NCBI GenBank assembly: GCA_013002925.1
Contig: JABDLQ010000064.1
Coordinates: forward strand, 1-6,032
Direction: 5' to 3'
Length of the DNA: 6,032 nt
Source: Gammaproteobacteria bacterium
GTDB taxonomy: Bacteria; Pseudomonadota; Gammaproteobacteria; Steroidobacterales; SZUA-146
The translations under genes were made by a program, and so were the position numbers. Positions 1 to 6,032 of the stretch are shown here, in pieces. Below the pieces are notes generated by a model. The model made no database searches and had not been told where the DNA came from. It saw nothing but the letters and a program-made list of their open reading frames with translations. Every line of letters starts with the position of its first letter. The stretch's first letter is position 1.

Positions 1-2
1 CG

Positions 3-1382
3 GGGGACGAGGTGGTCGGGGCAACTCTCAACAGCACCGGCAGCTTCATAATGCGTGCCGGAAAAATCGGTGCAGACACACTGTTGTCGCGCATCGTGGC
101 CATGGTCGCCAACGCGCAACGCAGCCGCGCGCCGATACAGCAACTCGCGGATCAGGTCGCCGCTGTATTTGTGCCGACGGTCATTGTCATTGCGATGATT
201 ACATTTGTGGCATGGAGTGTGTGGGGACCGCAACCCGCCCTGACCTATGCCATGCTGAATGCAGTTGCGGTATTGATTATCGCGTGCCCCTGCGCGCTTG
301 GCCTGGCAACGCCGATGTCCGTGATGGTGGCCTCCGGGCGTGGCGCAAGCCTGGGAATCCTGTTCAAAGATGCCGGGTCCATTGAAAGATTGCAGGATGT
401 GACAACATTGGTGGTCGACAAAACAGGAACACTCACCGCGGGTCGACCCGAGCTGGTCAGTGTGGTTCCGACCCATGGGGACTATGATGAGGAGGCGTTG
501 CTGGGCTTTGCCGCCAGCGTGGAGCAGGGCAGCGAGCATCCTTTGGCCGCCGCAATTGTAAAAGAGGCCAGGGAGCGCGATATCGTCATACAGGCGATGC
601 GGGACTTTCAGTCAGCAACAGGTAAAGGCGTACAGGGCATAGTCAGTGGATCTAAAGTTTCCATTGGAAATGCGGCGATGGTGCACGCCAGCGGTGTTAA
701 TCCGGCTGATGTGCTCGAAGACGCGCGGATGCTGCAGTCAGGGGGTCAAACCGTCATGTTTGTGATGATTAACGGCAATCTTGCCGGATATCTTGGCGTT
801 GCGGATCCAATAAAACCCGGCAGCGCAGAAGCGGTCAATGAGCTCCAAAAGGAGGGCGTGCAGCTTATTATATTGACAGGTGATAACAAACGCACCGCTG
901 ACGTGGTCGCCCGCCAATTGGGTATTGAAGAGGTCGTTGCCGAAGTGTCACCGGAGGACAAAATGGCTTACGTCGAGAAGCTTCGACAGTCTGGTCAGGT
1001 CGTGGCGATGGCGGGTGACGGAATCAATGATGCGCCGGCACTTGCCAGTGCGGATGTGGGCATTGCAATGGGCACCGGCACCGATGTTGCGATGGAAAGC
1101 GCCCATGTCACGCTGATCACGGGAGATTTGCGAGCGCTTGTGACAGCCCGCCGCCTGAGCCGTGCGACTCTACGAAATATTAAACAAAATCTGGTGTTTG
1201 CGTTCGCCTATAATGGATTGGGCGTACCTGTTGCTGCCGGCATGTTCTATCCGGTATTTGGCCTGTTATTGTCACCGATGTTTGCGGCATTTGCGATGAG
1301 TGCGAGCTCGGTTTCTGTCATTTTCAACGCATTGCGATTAAATCACATTGCACTGAAGCGCAACGGTGACGCACAGGCATAA
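3..1382 (+). CDS. copA: Cu(I)-translocating P-type ATPase, CopA type (C-terminal part, 5' end outside window)
   Basis: This is an inner-membrane P1B-1 ATPase that exports Cu(I) from the cytoplasm using ATP. The reading frame is open to the left edge (GDE precedes the GTG at 12), so that GTG is internal. About 459 residues are visible, against roughly 750-830 for full CopA; the N-terminal metal-binding domains and first helices lie outside. In order: end of the actuator domain; a helix near 165-235; the CPC metal-binding motif (285-293) in ACPCALGLATP; the phosphorylation motif DKTGT (417-431); SEHP of the nucleotide-binding domain (531-542); GKGVQG (621-638); TGD (876-884); and the hinge GDGIND (1014-1031). 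The last two helices carry N-x6-YN-x4-P (YN at 1209-1214) and M-x2-SS (1296-1310). Together with CPC these are the full Cu(I) signature, which argues against Zn/Cd/Pb or Ag-only relatives. All catalytic motifs are intact and the gene ends normally at TAA. No copper regulator or chaperone gene is visible downstream. Confidence 0.95.
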   Translation, partial: GDEVVGATLNSTGSFIMRAGKIGADTLLSRIVAMVANAQRSRAPIQQLADQVAAVFVPTVIVIAMITFVAWSVWGPQPALTYAMLNAVAVLIIACPCALGLATPMSVMVASGRGASLGILFKDAGSIERLQDVTTLVVDKTGTLTAGRPELVSVVPTHGDYDEEALLGFAASVEQGSEHPLAAAIVKEARERDIVIQAMRDFQSATGKGVQGIVSGSKVSIGNAAMVHASGVNPADVLEDARMLQSGGQTVMFVMINGNLAGYLGVADPIKPGSAEAVNELQKEGVQLIILTGDNKRTADVVARQLGIEEVVAEVSPEDKMAYVEKLRQSGQVVAMAGDGINDAPALASADVGIAMGTGTDVAMESAHVTLITGDLRALVTARRLSRATLRNIKQNLVFAFAYNGLGVPVAAGMFYPVFGLLLSPMFAAFAMSASSVSVIFNALRLNHIALKRNGDAQA

Positions 1383-1576
1383 TGATGAGGCTGGTTTGTG
1401 GATTCCAGGCCACCGTGTTGTAATCCGGGGCGCCCCTGGGCTGCAGATGCCCACCGAATGCCATGCGCAAGCCGATAGTGAAGCTCCAGGCGGCGCAAAA
1501 ATCAGTGGATACCGGCGCGTGTGCCGGGGAACTTTCGAGCGTTATCTGGTCGTATCACTGGCGGTAACTTTTTTCC

Positions 1577-1604
1577 TTGTGTATTGGCAACAATTCGCTA
1601 CATT
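1577..1604 (+). promoter_or_regulatory. Weak sigma-70 promoter candidate for the OmpA-like gene
   Basis: TTGTGT (1577-1582) and TACATT (1599-1604) are separated by 16 bases. The first matches three and the second four of the six consensus positions. A better -35-like hexamer, TTGGCA (1584-1589), has no -10 at the right distance. An inverted repeat ACAAT-N7-ATTGT (1590-1606) overlaps the -10 and could be an operator or chance. Transcription would begin near 1611, giving a leader of about 50 bases. The assignment rests on position and partial consensus only. Confidence 0.3.
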
Positions 1605-1649
1605 GTGCCGGCAGGTTATGTAGTTTACTCGTCGTCTAAAGCAGATGGC

Positions 1650-1656
1650 GGAGGAG
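1650..1656 (+). promoter_or_regulatory. Strong Shine-Dalgarno that fixes the start of the OmpA-like gene
   Basis: GGAGGAG lies 6 bases before the ATG at 1663. An in-frame ATG at 1645 lies upstream of this site, so it cannot use it. Starting at 1663 also puts MQKKS directly before the hydrophobic stretch, as in a normal signal peptide. Both lines of evidence favour 1663. Confidence 0.8.
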
Positions 1657-1662
1657 ATTGGA

Positions 1663-3117
1663 ATGCAAAAAAAATCAGTAATGGGTGTGTTGGCGATACT
1701 TATTGTGGCCGTCGCCGGAATTTCCGTGCAGGCACAGGAAGGCTTGCGTGAGACGCTGTTTGAAGGGGCGAAGGACACGCTTGTACGAGCCAACAAAGCG
1801 CAGGCCGCATTACTTGCGCCCACCAGTTATTCCGAGGGTGCCGAGCATTACCAGCGAGCGGAGAGCCTGCTTGAAAAAGGCGGCAATATTGAACGCATTC
1901 AGTCGTCTTTGGCAAAAGCCTCCCTGGAATGGGAAAAGGCGATCAAGGCGACTGAAATCGCCCGCATATCCCTGTCGGATGCAATCCAGGCACGTGAAGA
2001 TGCGATTAACGCAGAGGCAAAAAACTATGCCCCGGAAGCATGGGGCGAAGCACAATCGCGCTTTGCAGAAGCGACGGTTCGACTCGAGAAAGGCAGCTTG
2101 CGTGCCGCTGAGCGCAACGGAGAAAAAGCCGTCGAGAAATACCGCGAAGCGGAACTAATCGCGATCAAAGCCAATTATCTGAATGAAACCAAAGAACTGC
2201 TGCTACGGGCGGACAAAATGAAGGCCGATCGTTATGCTCCCAACACGTTTGCAAAAGCCCGGGCGCTGTTTGCAGAGGCAGAAACCGAGCTCACCCAGAA
2301 CCGATACGATACTGACCGACCCCGGAGCCTGGCGCAAAACGCCAAGCACGAAGCAAACCTGGCCATTTATCTGACCGAGAATCTGACACGGGTTGACCGG
2401 CAACGCGGCGAGCTCGAGCAGTTTTTGGTGGACTGGCAGTCTCCGGTCAAACGCATTGGTGCGTTGCTCGATATTCCGGTTTATTTTGACAATGGTTACG
2501 CAGAGCCCCTGCAACAGCTGGAAACTGAAATCGAGGAACTGCTGGACACCAATCGTAAGCAGGATCAGGAATTGCAGGAGAAGAAAAGCCGTATTCGCGA
2601 TATGGAGAATCAGATAGCTACCCTGGAAAACCGGCTGGGCGGAGCATCAGAGGAGCGCATCGCGCTTGCCGCTCAACTCGACCAACAGGCACGCAAACGT
2701 GCGAAGTTTGCCAGTGTAGAAGACATGTTTTCCCGCGACGAGGCGATTGTTCGCCGTGCCGGTAACGATATCATTTTGCGCATGGTGGGGCTGACGTTCG
2801 CAAGTGGCGAGTCGGAGATTAACCCTGACCGGTATGAACTGCTCGGTAAAGTCAGGCGTGCAATCAATGAGTTCAGCAACAGTATGATAGAAGTGGAAGG
2901 ACATACCGATTCGTTCGGCAGCGATGCAAAAAACCTGACGCTGTCCACGGAACGTGCCGCGTCTGTCAAAGCCTTCATGCACGATGCGATGGGATTGCCG
3001 GAATCGCGGGTCAAGGCCGTGGGGTACGGTGAGGCCCGCCCGATTGCCAATAATGAAACACCTGAAGGACGACTGAAGAACCGCCGTATCGATATTATTA
3101 TTCGTCCCGCAATGTGA
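1663..3117 (+). CDS. Exported OmpA-family protein with N-terminal DUF4398-like repeats and coiled coil
   Basis: A 484-residue envelope protein. Residues 1-24 look like a Sec signal peptide: basic MQKK, a hydrophobic core, and probable cleavage after VQA. No lipobox cysteine is present. The N-terminal half is alpha-helical with three repeats of about 70 residues, each marked by an AP-x(2)-aromatic motif followed by A-rich helix and FAEAE-like ends: APTSY near 52, APEAW near 123, APNTF near 192. They resemble the DUF4398 family. Residues about 284-345 are a charged heptad-rich coiled coil. Residues about 370-484 are an OmpA-like domain with EGHTDSFGSDAKN, STERAASV and a terminal NRRIDI; D416 and R431 sit 15 apart, as do the peptidoglycan-binding Asp and Arg of E. 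coli OmpA. No beta-barrel is seen, so it is probably periplasmic or peripherally outer-membrane associated, tethering to peptidoglycan. The partner of the repeat region is unknown. It appears monocistronic, with gaps on both sides. Confidence 0.9.
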   Translation: MQKKSVMGVLAILIVAVAGISVQAQEGLRETLFEGAKDTLVRANKAQAALLAPTSYSEGAEHYQRAESLLEKGGNIERIQSSLAKASLEWEKAIKATEIARISLSDAIQAREDAINAEAKNYAPEAWGEAQSRFAEATVRLEKGSLRAAERNGEKAVEKYREAELIAIKANYLNETKELLLRADKMKADRYAPNTFAKARALFAEAETELTQNRYDTDRPRSLAQNAKHEANLAIYLTENLTRVDRQRGELEQFLVDWQSPVKRIGALLDIPVYFDNGYAEPLQQLETEIEELLDTNRKQDQELQEKKSRIRDMENQIATLENRLGGASEERIALAAQLDQQARKRAKFASVEDMFSRDEAIVRRAGNDIILRMVGLTFASGESEINPDRYELLGKVRRAINEFSNSMIEVEGHTDSFGSDAKNLTLSTERAASVKAFMHDAMGLPESRVKAVGYGEARPIANNETPEGRLKNRRIDIIIRPAM

Positions 3118-3222
3118 GCGAGACAGCTCGAGGCATCACGTTGAATGGCGCCGGTTTTGCAGACCTGCGCCCATAATTGGTCGCCTTACTCATCTTTACG
3201 GTCATTGTCAGCACGGTCGCAA

Positions 3223-3240
3223 TGCGGCGATATCGCCGCA
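3223..3240. repeat. 18-base perfect palindrome
   Basis: TGCGGCGATATCGCCGCA is its own reverse complement across all 18 bases, centred on GATATC. There is no T-run after it in either direction, so it does not look like an intrinsic terminator. It is about 105 bases after the OmpA-like stop and 180 bases before the next promoter candidate. It could bind a dimeric regulator or form a hairpin at the end of the upstream transcript. Its function cannot be told from the sequence. Confidence 0.6.
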
Positions 3241-3417
3241 GGCTGGACCAGGGATTATCAAAAAGTCCCGGATGACGGTCCGCACCCGGTTCAGGCGGGT
3301 CAGGGGTGGAGACGGAGCACGAAGCTGGTATGACCGTGGTTGGTGAACCCCGACACAATAGCAACTGCAACGTTAGATGCTTCGGGGGCGCACAAATGCG
3401 GTAATTCGCGGTATTTC

Positions 3418-3426
3418 TGTTATGAT
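3418..3426 (+). promoter_or_regulatory. Extended -10 promoter candidate for the ybiT-NYN operon
   Basis: TGTTATGAT fits the extended -10 form TG-N-TATAAT with one mismatch (TATGAT at 3421-3426). No good -35 hexamer lies 16-18 bases upstream, which is usual for extended -10 promoters. Transcription would start around 3432-3434, giving a leader of about 95 bases before the GTG start. It is the best promoter match in this gap. Confidence 0.45.
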
Positions 3427-3516
3427 GCGCGGTCGCGTGAATCTGAAGAGCCGTCTGCAGATGCTCGATCAGCCATTATCGCCAATCATTCATCAACCCG
3501 GTCCGGGCGGGCCTCC

Positions 3517-3520
3517 AGGT
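3517..3520 (+). promoter_or_regulatory. Shine-Dalgarno supporting a GTG start for ybiT
   Basis: AGGT lies 7 bases before the GTG at 3528. It is moderate in strength. The start is supported also by the protein: the distance from the first residue to the QFG motif matches E. coli YbiT as recalled. A short inverted repeat CCCGG-T-CCGGG at 3497-3507 lies just upstream and could fold in the leader. Confidence 0.6.
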
Positions 3521-3527
3521 AATCATC

Positions 3528-5138
3528 GTGATATCAACTGCTAATTTGTCGATTCAGTTCGGCGCAAAACCCCTGTTCGTAAATGTGTCTGTCACCTTTG
3601 GCAATGGCCATCGATTCGGTCTGATTGGAGCCAATGGCTGTGGTAAATCCACCTTTATGAAAATTTTAGCCGGTGATCTGGAGCCGTCCACCGGCAACGT
3701 CTCTATCGGCCCCGATGTGCGGGTCGGGCAGTTGCGTCAGGATCAGTTTGCCTACGAAGAGCATCGGGTACTCGACACAGTGATAATGGGTCACGAACGG
3801 CTCTGGGAAGTGATGCAGGAGCGCGATGCACTGTATGCCAAACCACACATGAGTGATGAAGAAGGTATGCGTGTCGCGGAACTTGAAATTGAGTTTTCCG
3901 AAATGGATGGATACTCGGCCGAATCCAGTGCCGGCGAGCTGCTGGAAGCGATTGGTATACCGACTGATCAGCACGATGGGCCCATGAGCGCAATTGCGCC
4001 AGGCTGGAAACTCAGGGTCTTACTGGCGCAAGCCTTGTTTTCTGACCCGGATGTCCTGCTGTTGGATGAGCCGACGAATAATCTCGATATCAACACCATC
4101 CGCTGGCTCGAAGAATTTTTGAATCAAAGCCGGTCGACGATGGTCATCATTTCGCATGACCGTCATTTTCTGAACAGTGTGTGCACGCATATGGCTGATC
4201 TGGATTACGGAAAAATTCAACTATTTCCTGGCAATTATGACGAGTACATGACGGCCGCGACCGCTGCTCTTGAACGACGCCGTTCAGAAAACTCGAAAAA
4301 GAAAGTCAAAATGAATGAACTGCAGGCGTTTGTCAGTCGTTTTTCGGCGAATGCCTCCAAAGCACGTCAGGCGACCTCGCGGGCACGTCAACTTGAAAAA
4401 ATTAAGCTTGACGACATTGAACCGTCCAGTCGCGTCAGCCCCTACATACGCTTTGAGCAGGACAAACCGCTGCGCCGGCTCGCGCTCGAGGCAGAAGGCA
4501 TTAGCAAGAGTTTTGATGGGGGACCGTTGTTTGAAAACCTGGATCTGGCCGTTGCGGCCGGTTCCAAAGTAGCAATAATTGGGCCCAATGGTATTGGTAA
4601 AACCACGCTAATGCGTTGCTTGCTCGAAGAGATCGAGCCTGACACCGGTACAATAAAGTGGTCGGAAAACGTTACTACCGGATACTTTTCACAAGATCAT
4701 GCCGGTGAGTTTCCACGCGATGTGAGCCTGTTTGACTGGATGAGTCAGTGGCGTCCAAAAGGAGCTGATGATCAGTTTCTGCGTGGCACCCTCGGACGCA
4801 TGCTGTTTTCACGCGATGACAGTGCCAAGTCCGTGAAGGTGGTTTCCGGTGGCGAGGAGGCTCGATTGATGTTTGGCAAGTTGACACTCCTTCAGCCTAA
4901 TGTGCTGCTGATGGATGAGCCGACTAATCACCTGGATATGGAATCGATCGAAGCATTGAACCTGGCGCTTGAAAACTATCCGGGTACGCTGATCTTTATC
5001 AGTCATGATCGGGATTTTGTCAGTTCACTCGCCACTCGTATCATTGAAATGACCCCGGACGGTATTATCGACTATACCGGCACTTACGACGACTACCTGC
5101 GTGCACAACTGGCCGCGGAAAAAACCCGGGTCGCATGA
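3528..5138 (+). CDS. ybiT: ABC-F family ATPase, YbiT-like
   Basis: A soluble 536-residue protein with two ATP-binding cassettes and no membrane segments; E. coli YbiT is about 530. ABC-F proteins bind the ribosomal E site and act on translation; the precise role of YbiT is less settled than that of EttA. Cassette 1: Walker A GANGCGKST (34-42), Walker B and catalytic Glu in LLLDEPTNNLD (177-187, E181), H-loop SHDRHF (209-214). Its signature is replaced by APGWKLR (157-163), as in YbiT itself. The charged linker (PtIM) spans about 245-315 and contains SANASKARQATSRARQ, typical of the family. Cassette 2: Walker A GPNGIGKTT (352-360), signature VSGGEEAR (439-446), Walker B LLMDEPTNHLD (460-470, E464), H-loop SHDRDF (492-497). 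The signature carries EEAR where E. coli has EKGR. Both catalytic glutamates are present. It begins with GTG and its TGA overlaps the next gene by 4 bases, so the two are co-transcribed. Close relatives EttA, Uup and YheS are less similar in the APGWK region. Confidence 0.95.
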   Translation: MISTANLSIQFGAKPLFVNVSVTFGNGHRFGLIGANGCGKSTFMKILAGDLEPSTGNVSIGPDVRVGQLRQDQFAYEEHRVLDTVIMGHERLWEVMQERDALYAKPHMSDEEGMRVAELEIEFSEMDGYSAESSAGELLEAIGIPTDQHDGPMSAIAPGWKLRVLLAQALFSDPDVLLLDEPTNNLDINTIRWLEEFLNQSRSTMVIISHDRHFLNSVCTHMADLDYGKIQLFPGNYDEYMTAATAALERRRSENSKKKVKMNELQAFVSRFSANASKARQATSRARQLEKIKLDDIEPSSRVSPYIRFEQDKPLRRLALEAEGISKSFDGGPLFENLDLAVAAGSKVAIIGPNGIGKTTLMRCLLEEIEPDTGTIKWSENVTTGYFSQDHAGEFPRDVSLFDWMSQWRPKGADDQFLRGTLGRMLFSRDDSAKSVKVVSGGEEARLMFGKLTLLQPNVLLMDEPTNHLDMESIEALNLALENYPGTLIFISHDRDFVSSLATRIIEMTPDGIIDYTGTYDDYLRAQLAAEKTRVA

Positions 5139-5611
5139 AACAACGGGTCAGCATCTTTGTCGATGTACAGAATATTTATTACACCTGCCGGCAGGCGTAT
5201 CAACGCAATTTTGACTACAATAAATTTTGGGCTGAGGTCACTTGCGATCGCGAGGTGGTCATCGCAAATGCGTACGCGACGGATCGCAGCGATGAGAAGC
5301 AACAACAATTTCAAAACATCCTGCGAGCGATCGGCTTTACGGTAAAACTCAAGCCGGTGCTGAAACGGCGCGACGGCACGACCAAGGCTGACTGGGATGT
5401 TGGCATTGCGCTCGATGTCTACGAAGCCGCAAGCGACTGCGACAAGATTATATTAGCCACCGGCGATGGCGACTTCGGAATCCTCGTACAGCGTATCAAG
5501 GAACGTTTCAACACCGTCACTGAAGTCTACGGTGTACCGCAGCTAAGCTCGGCCACGCTCACGGTTGAAGCCAGTCGTTTTGTGCCGATCGCCCAGAACC
5601 TGTTGCTCTGA
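5135..5611 (+). CDS. NYN domain (DUF88/LabA-like) putative ribonuclease
   Basis: A 158-residue cytoplasmic protein consisting of one NYN domain, a PIN-like fold found in metal-dependent RNases. The expected acidic motifs are all present: FVDVQNIYY at 8-16 (D10, N13), KADWDVGIALDV at 84-95 (D86, D88, D94), and ATGDGDF at 108-114 (D111, D113). These would form the metal-binding active site. No RNA-binding OST-HTH/LOTUS domain or other extension is present. Its ATG lies within the stop region of the ABC-F gene (ATGA, 4-base overlap), and there is no clear Shine-Dalgarno before it, so translation probably depends on termination and reinitiation from the upstream gene. The context suggests a job linked to translation or RNA turnover, but the substrate is unknown and activity is inferred from motifs only. 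The stop codon lies 2 bases before a long heptamer palindrome. Confidence 0.88.
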   Translation: MKQRVSIFVDVQNIYYTCRQAYQRNFDYNKFWAEVTCDREVVIANAYATDRSDEKQQQFQNILRAIGFTVKLKPVLKRRDGTTKADWDVGIALDVYEAASDCDKIILATGDGDFGILVQRIKERFNTVTEVYGVPQLSSATLTVEASRFVPIAQNLLL

Positions 5612-5613
5612 TA

Positions 5614-5707
5614 CAGACATCAGACTTCAGATATCAGATATCAGATATCAGATATCAGATATCTGAAGTCTGACGTCTGATGTCTAACGTCTGACATCTG
5701 ATCCCTG
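5614..5707. repeat. Mirrored heptamer array forming a 94-base imperfect palindrome
   Basis: Seven CAGA tetramers begin at 5614, 5621, 5628, 5635, 5642, 5649 and 5656, exactly 7 bases apart. They are followed by seven facing units ending at 5665, 5672, 5679, 5686, 5693, 5700 and 5707: five TCTG, one TCTA (5683-5686) and one CCTG (5704-5707). The array is symmetrical about 5660/5661, where TCAGATATCTGA (5655-5666) is a perfect palindrome. An alternative fold pairs CAGACTTCAGATATC (5621-5635) with 5658-5672, 15 perfect base pairs around a 22-base loop. The array fills nearly the whole gap between two converging stop codons (5611 and 5712). No T-run follows either arm, so it is not a typical intrinsic terminator, though it may protect or end transcripts from both sides. 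Confidence 0.85.
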
Positions 5708-5711
5708 AACC

Positions 5712-6032
5712 CTAGCAACCCGGGATGGTATCAACTTTCGGTGACTTTACCTTTTTGGGGGTGTTATTGTTGACATACACATCGATCTCAACTTCGTCGT
5801 TAATTACATTGACATTGACTACCACAAACCGATAATCGCCGTTACCCTCATCCATCGTCAGGCGTGGACCGCCTCCAACAGGTTCCAGGTTCGTGATGGT
5901 GGATTCATCCTTGATCTTACCGGTAGGTGTGAGATCACCTTCCTCAACGGCCACTACCAGTCCCGGACCCATAGGTATTCTTAGGCTGTCATCCAAAGGG
6001 TCTTCGATACGTGGGCGCACGATCATCGTGAG
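5712..6032 (-). CDS. Unrecognised protein, C-terminal part (5' end probably outside window)
   Basis: The frame is open from the right edge to a TAG at 5712-5714. An ATG at 6024-6026 is available and would give 104 residues, but the frame continues past it (codons for L and T precede) and no Shine-Dalgarno can be seen in the six remaining bases, so it may be internal. The visible part is acidic, rich in V, N, D and G, with alternating hydrophobic stretches such as YRFVVVNVNVINDEVEIDVY that suggest beta strands. It has no membrane segment and ends in PGC. I do not recognise a family. The sheet-like, low-complexity character could fit a secreted or surface protein domain. It converges on the NYN gene with the heptamer palindrome between. 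That it is coding is supported by its length, by the absence of a competing frame, and by the stop lying next to the repeat. Confidence 0.6.
   Translation of the reverse strand, partial: LTMIVRPRIEDPLDDSLRIPMGPGLVVAVEEGDLTPTGKIKDESTITNLEPVGGGPRLTMDEGNGDYRFVVVNVNVINDEVEIDVYVNNNTPKKVKSPKVDTIPGC

Larger units (their letters stand above)
1383..1662. other. Intergenic region between copA and the OmpA-like gene
   Basis: This 280-base gap holds no convincing gene. An 85-codon frame (1366-1623, GTG start inside the end of copA) has no recognisable domain and no clear ribosome binding site. A 10-base palindrome GGGGCGCCCC at 1427-1436 lies 45 bases after the copA stop, but it has no T-run behind it, so it is not a standard intrinsic terminator. 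The right third holds the promoter candidate and Shine-Dalgarno listed separately. The gap suggests that the OmpA-like gene is transcribed independently of copA. Confidence 0.6.
3118..3527. other. 410-base intergenic region with a palindrome and a promoter, no supported gene
   Basis: Short open frames on both strands (for example 3145-3333 and 3340-3522 on plus, 3098-3370 on minus) show no recognisable domain, signal peptide or ribosome binding site and are not called. No tRNA cloverleaf or T-tract terminator follows the OmpA-like gene. The region does contain an 18-base perfect palindrome at 3223-3240, a small ACCCG-N7-CGGGT inverted repeat at 3284-3300, and an extended -10 promoter near 3420. 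The part before 3397 remains unexplained; it could hold a small RNA, a decayed gene or regulatory sites. Confidence 0.5.

Noticed and set aside
1427..1436. GGGGCGCCCC as a copA terminator
   Set aside because: The palindrome is perfect but has no loop or T-run after it.
1366..1623. 85-codon plus-strand frame starting in the copA tail, with a short hydrophobic stretch near its end
   Set aside because: No clear Shine-Dalgarno, no recognisable domain, mixed composition, and it covers the likely promoter of the next gene.
1645..1662. Upstream in-frame ATG as start of the OmpA-like protein
   Set aside because: The strong GGAGGAG lies after this ATG and is ideally spaced for the ATG at 1663; the longer version also puts acidic residues before the signal peptide.
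3284..3300. ACCCG-N7-CGGGT hairpin as a terminator
   Set aside because: Stem of five pairs only and followed by a G-rich run, not T.
3098..3370. 90-codon minus-strand frame overlapping the end of the OmpA-like gene
   Set aside because: No domain or credible start region; proline- and arginine-rich translation looks like antisense of noncoding DNA.
5614..5707. CRISPR array
   Set aside because: Units are only 7 bases with no spacers, and the two halves face each other; it is a mirrored tandem repeat.
5614..5707. Canonical bidirectional intrinsic terminator
   Set aside because: The stem is AT-rich with regular mismatches and no T-tract follows on either strand, so a termination role is only possible, not shown.

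Overview
The window reads as chromosomal DNA from a gammaproteobacterium of intermediate GC content. The best evidence is the ABC-F gene, which follows E. coli YbiT nearly block for block from memory. The OmpA-type lipid-free periplasmic/outer-membrane protein shows a Gram-negative cell. The genus cannot be told from the sequence.

Layout. Positions 3-1382 (+) hold the C-terminal half of a Cu(I)-exporting P1B-type ATPase (CopA type), cut by the left edge. Positions 1383-1662 hold no convincing gene and contain a weak promoter candidate and a strong Shine-Dalgarno. Positions 1663-3117 (+) encode an exported protein with three N-terminal ~70-residue repeats, a coiled coil and a C-terminal OmpA-like peptidoglycan-binding domain. 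Positions 3118-3527 are a 410-base gap with no supported gene, holding an 18-base perfect palindrome and an extended -10 promoter. Positions 3528-5138 (+) encode a YbiT-like ABC-F ATPase, overlapping by 4 bases a 158-residue NYN/DUF88 putative ribonuclease (5135-5611, +). The 100-base gap to the next stop codon is almost filled by a symmetrical heptamer-repeat palindrome. Positions 5712-6032 (-) hold the C-terminal part of an unrecognised converging protein cut by the right edge.

How they fit together. The first two genes look independent: copper export, and anchoring of the cell envelope to peptidoglycan. The ABC-F and NYN genes are a translationally coupled pair, which suggests a shared translation- or RNA-related role: an ATPase expected to act in the ribosomal E site, and a putative metal-dependent RNase. 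The most unusual items are this ABC-F/NYN coupling and the 94-base mirrored heptamer array (seven CAGA units facing seven TCTG-type units, all in exact 7-base phase) between the two converging genes. No mobile element, CRISPR array, tRNA or rRNA was seen.
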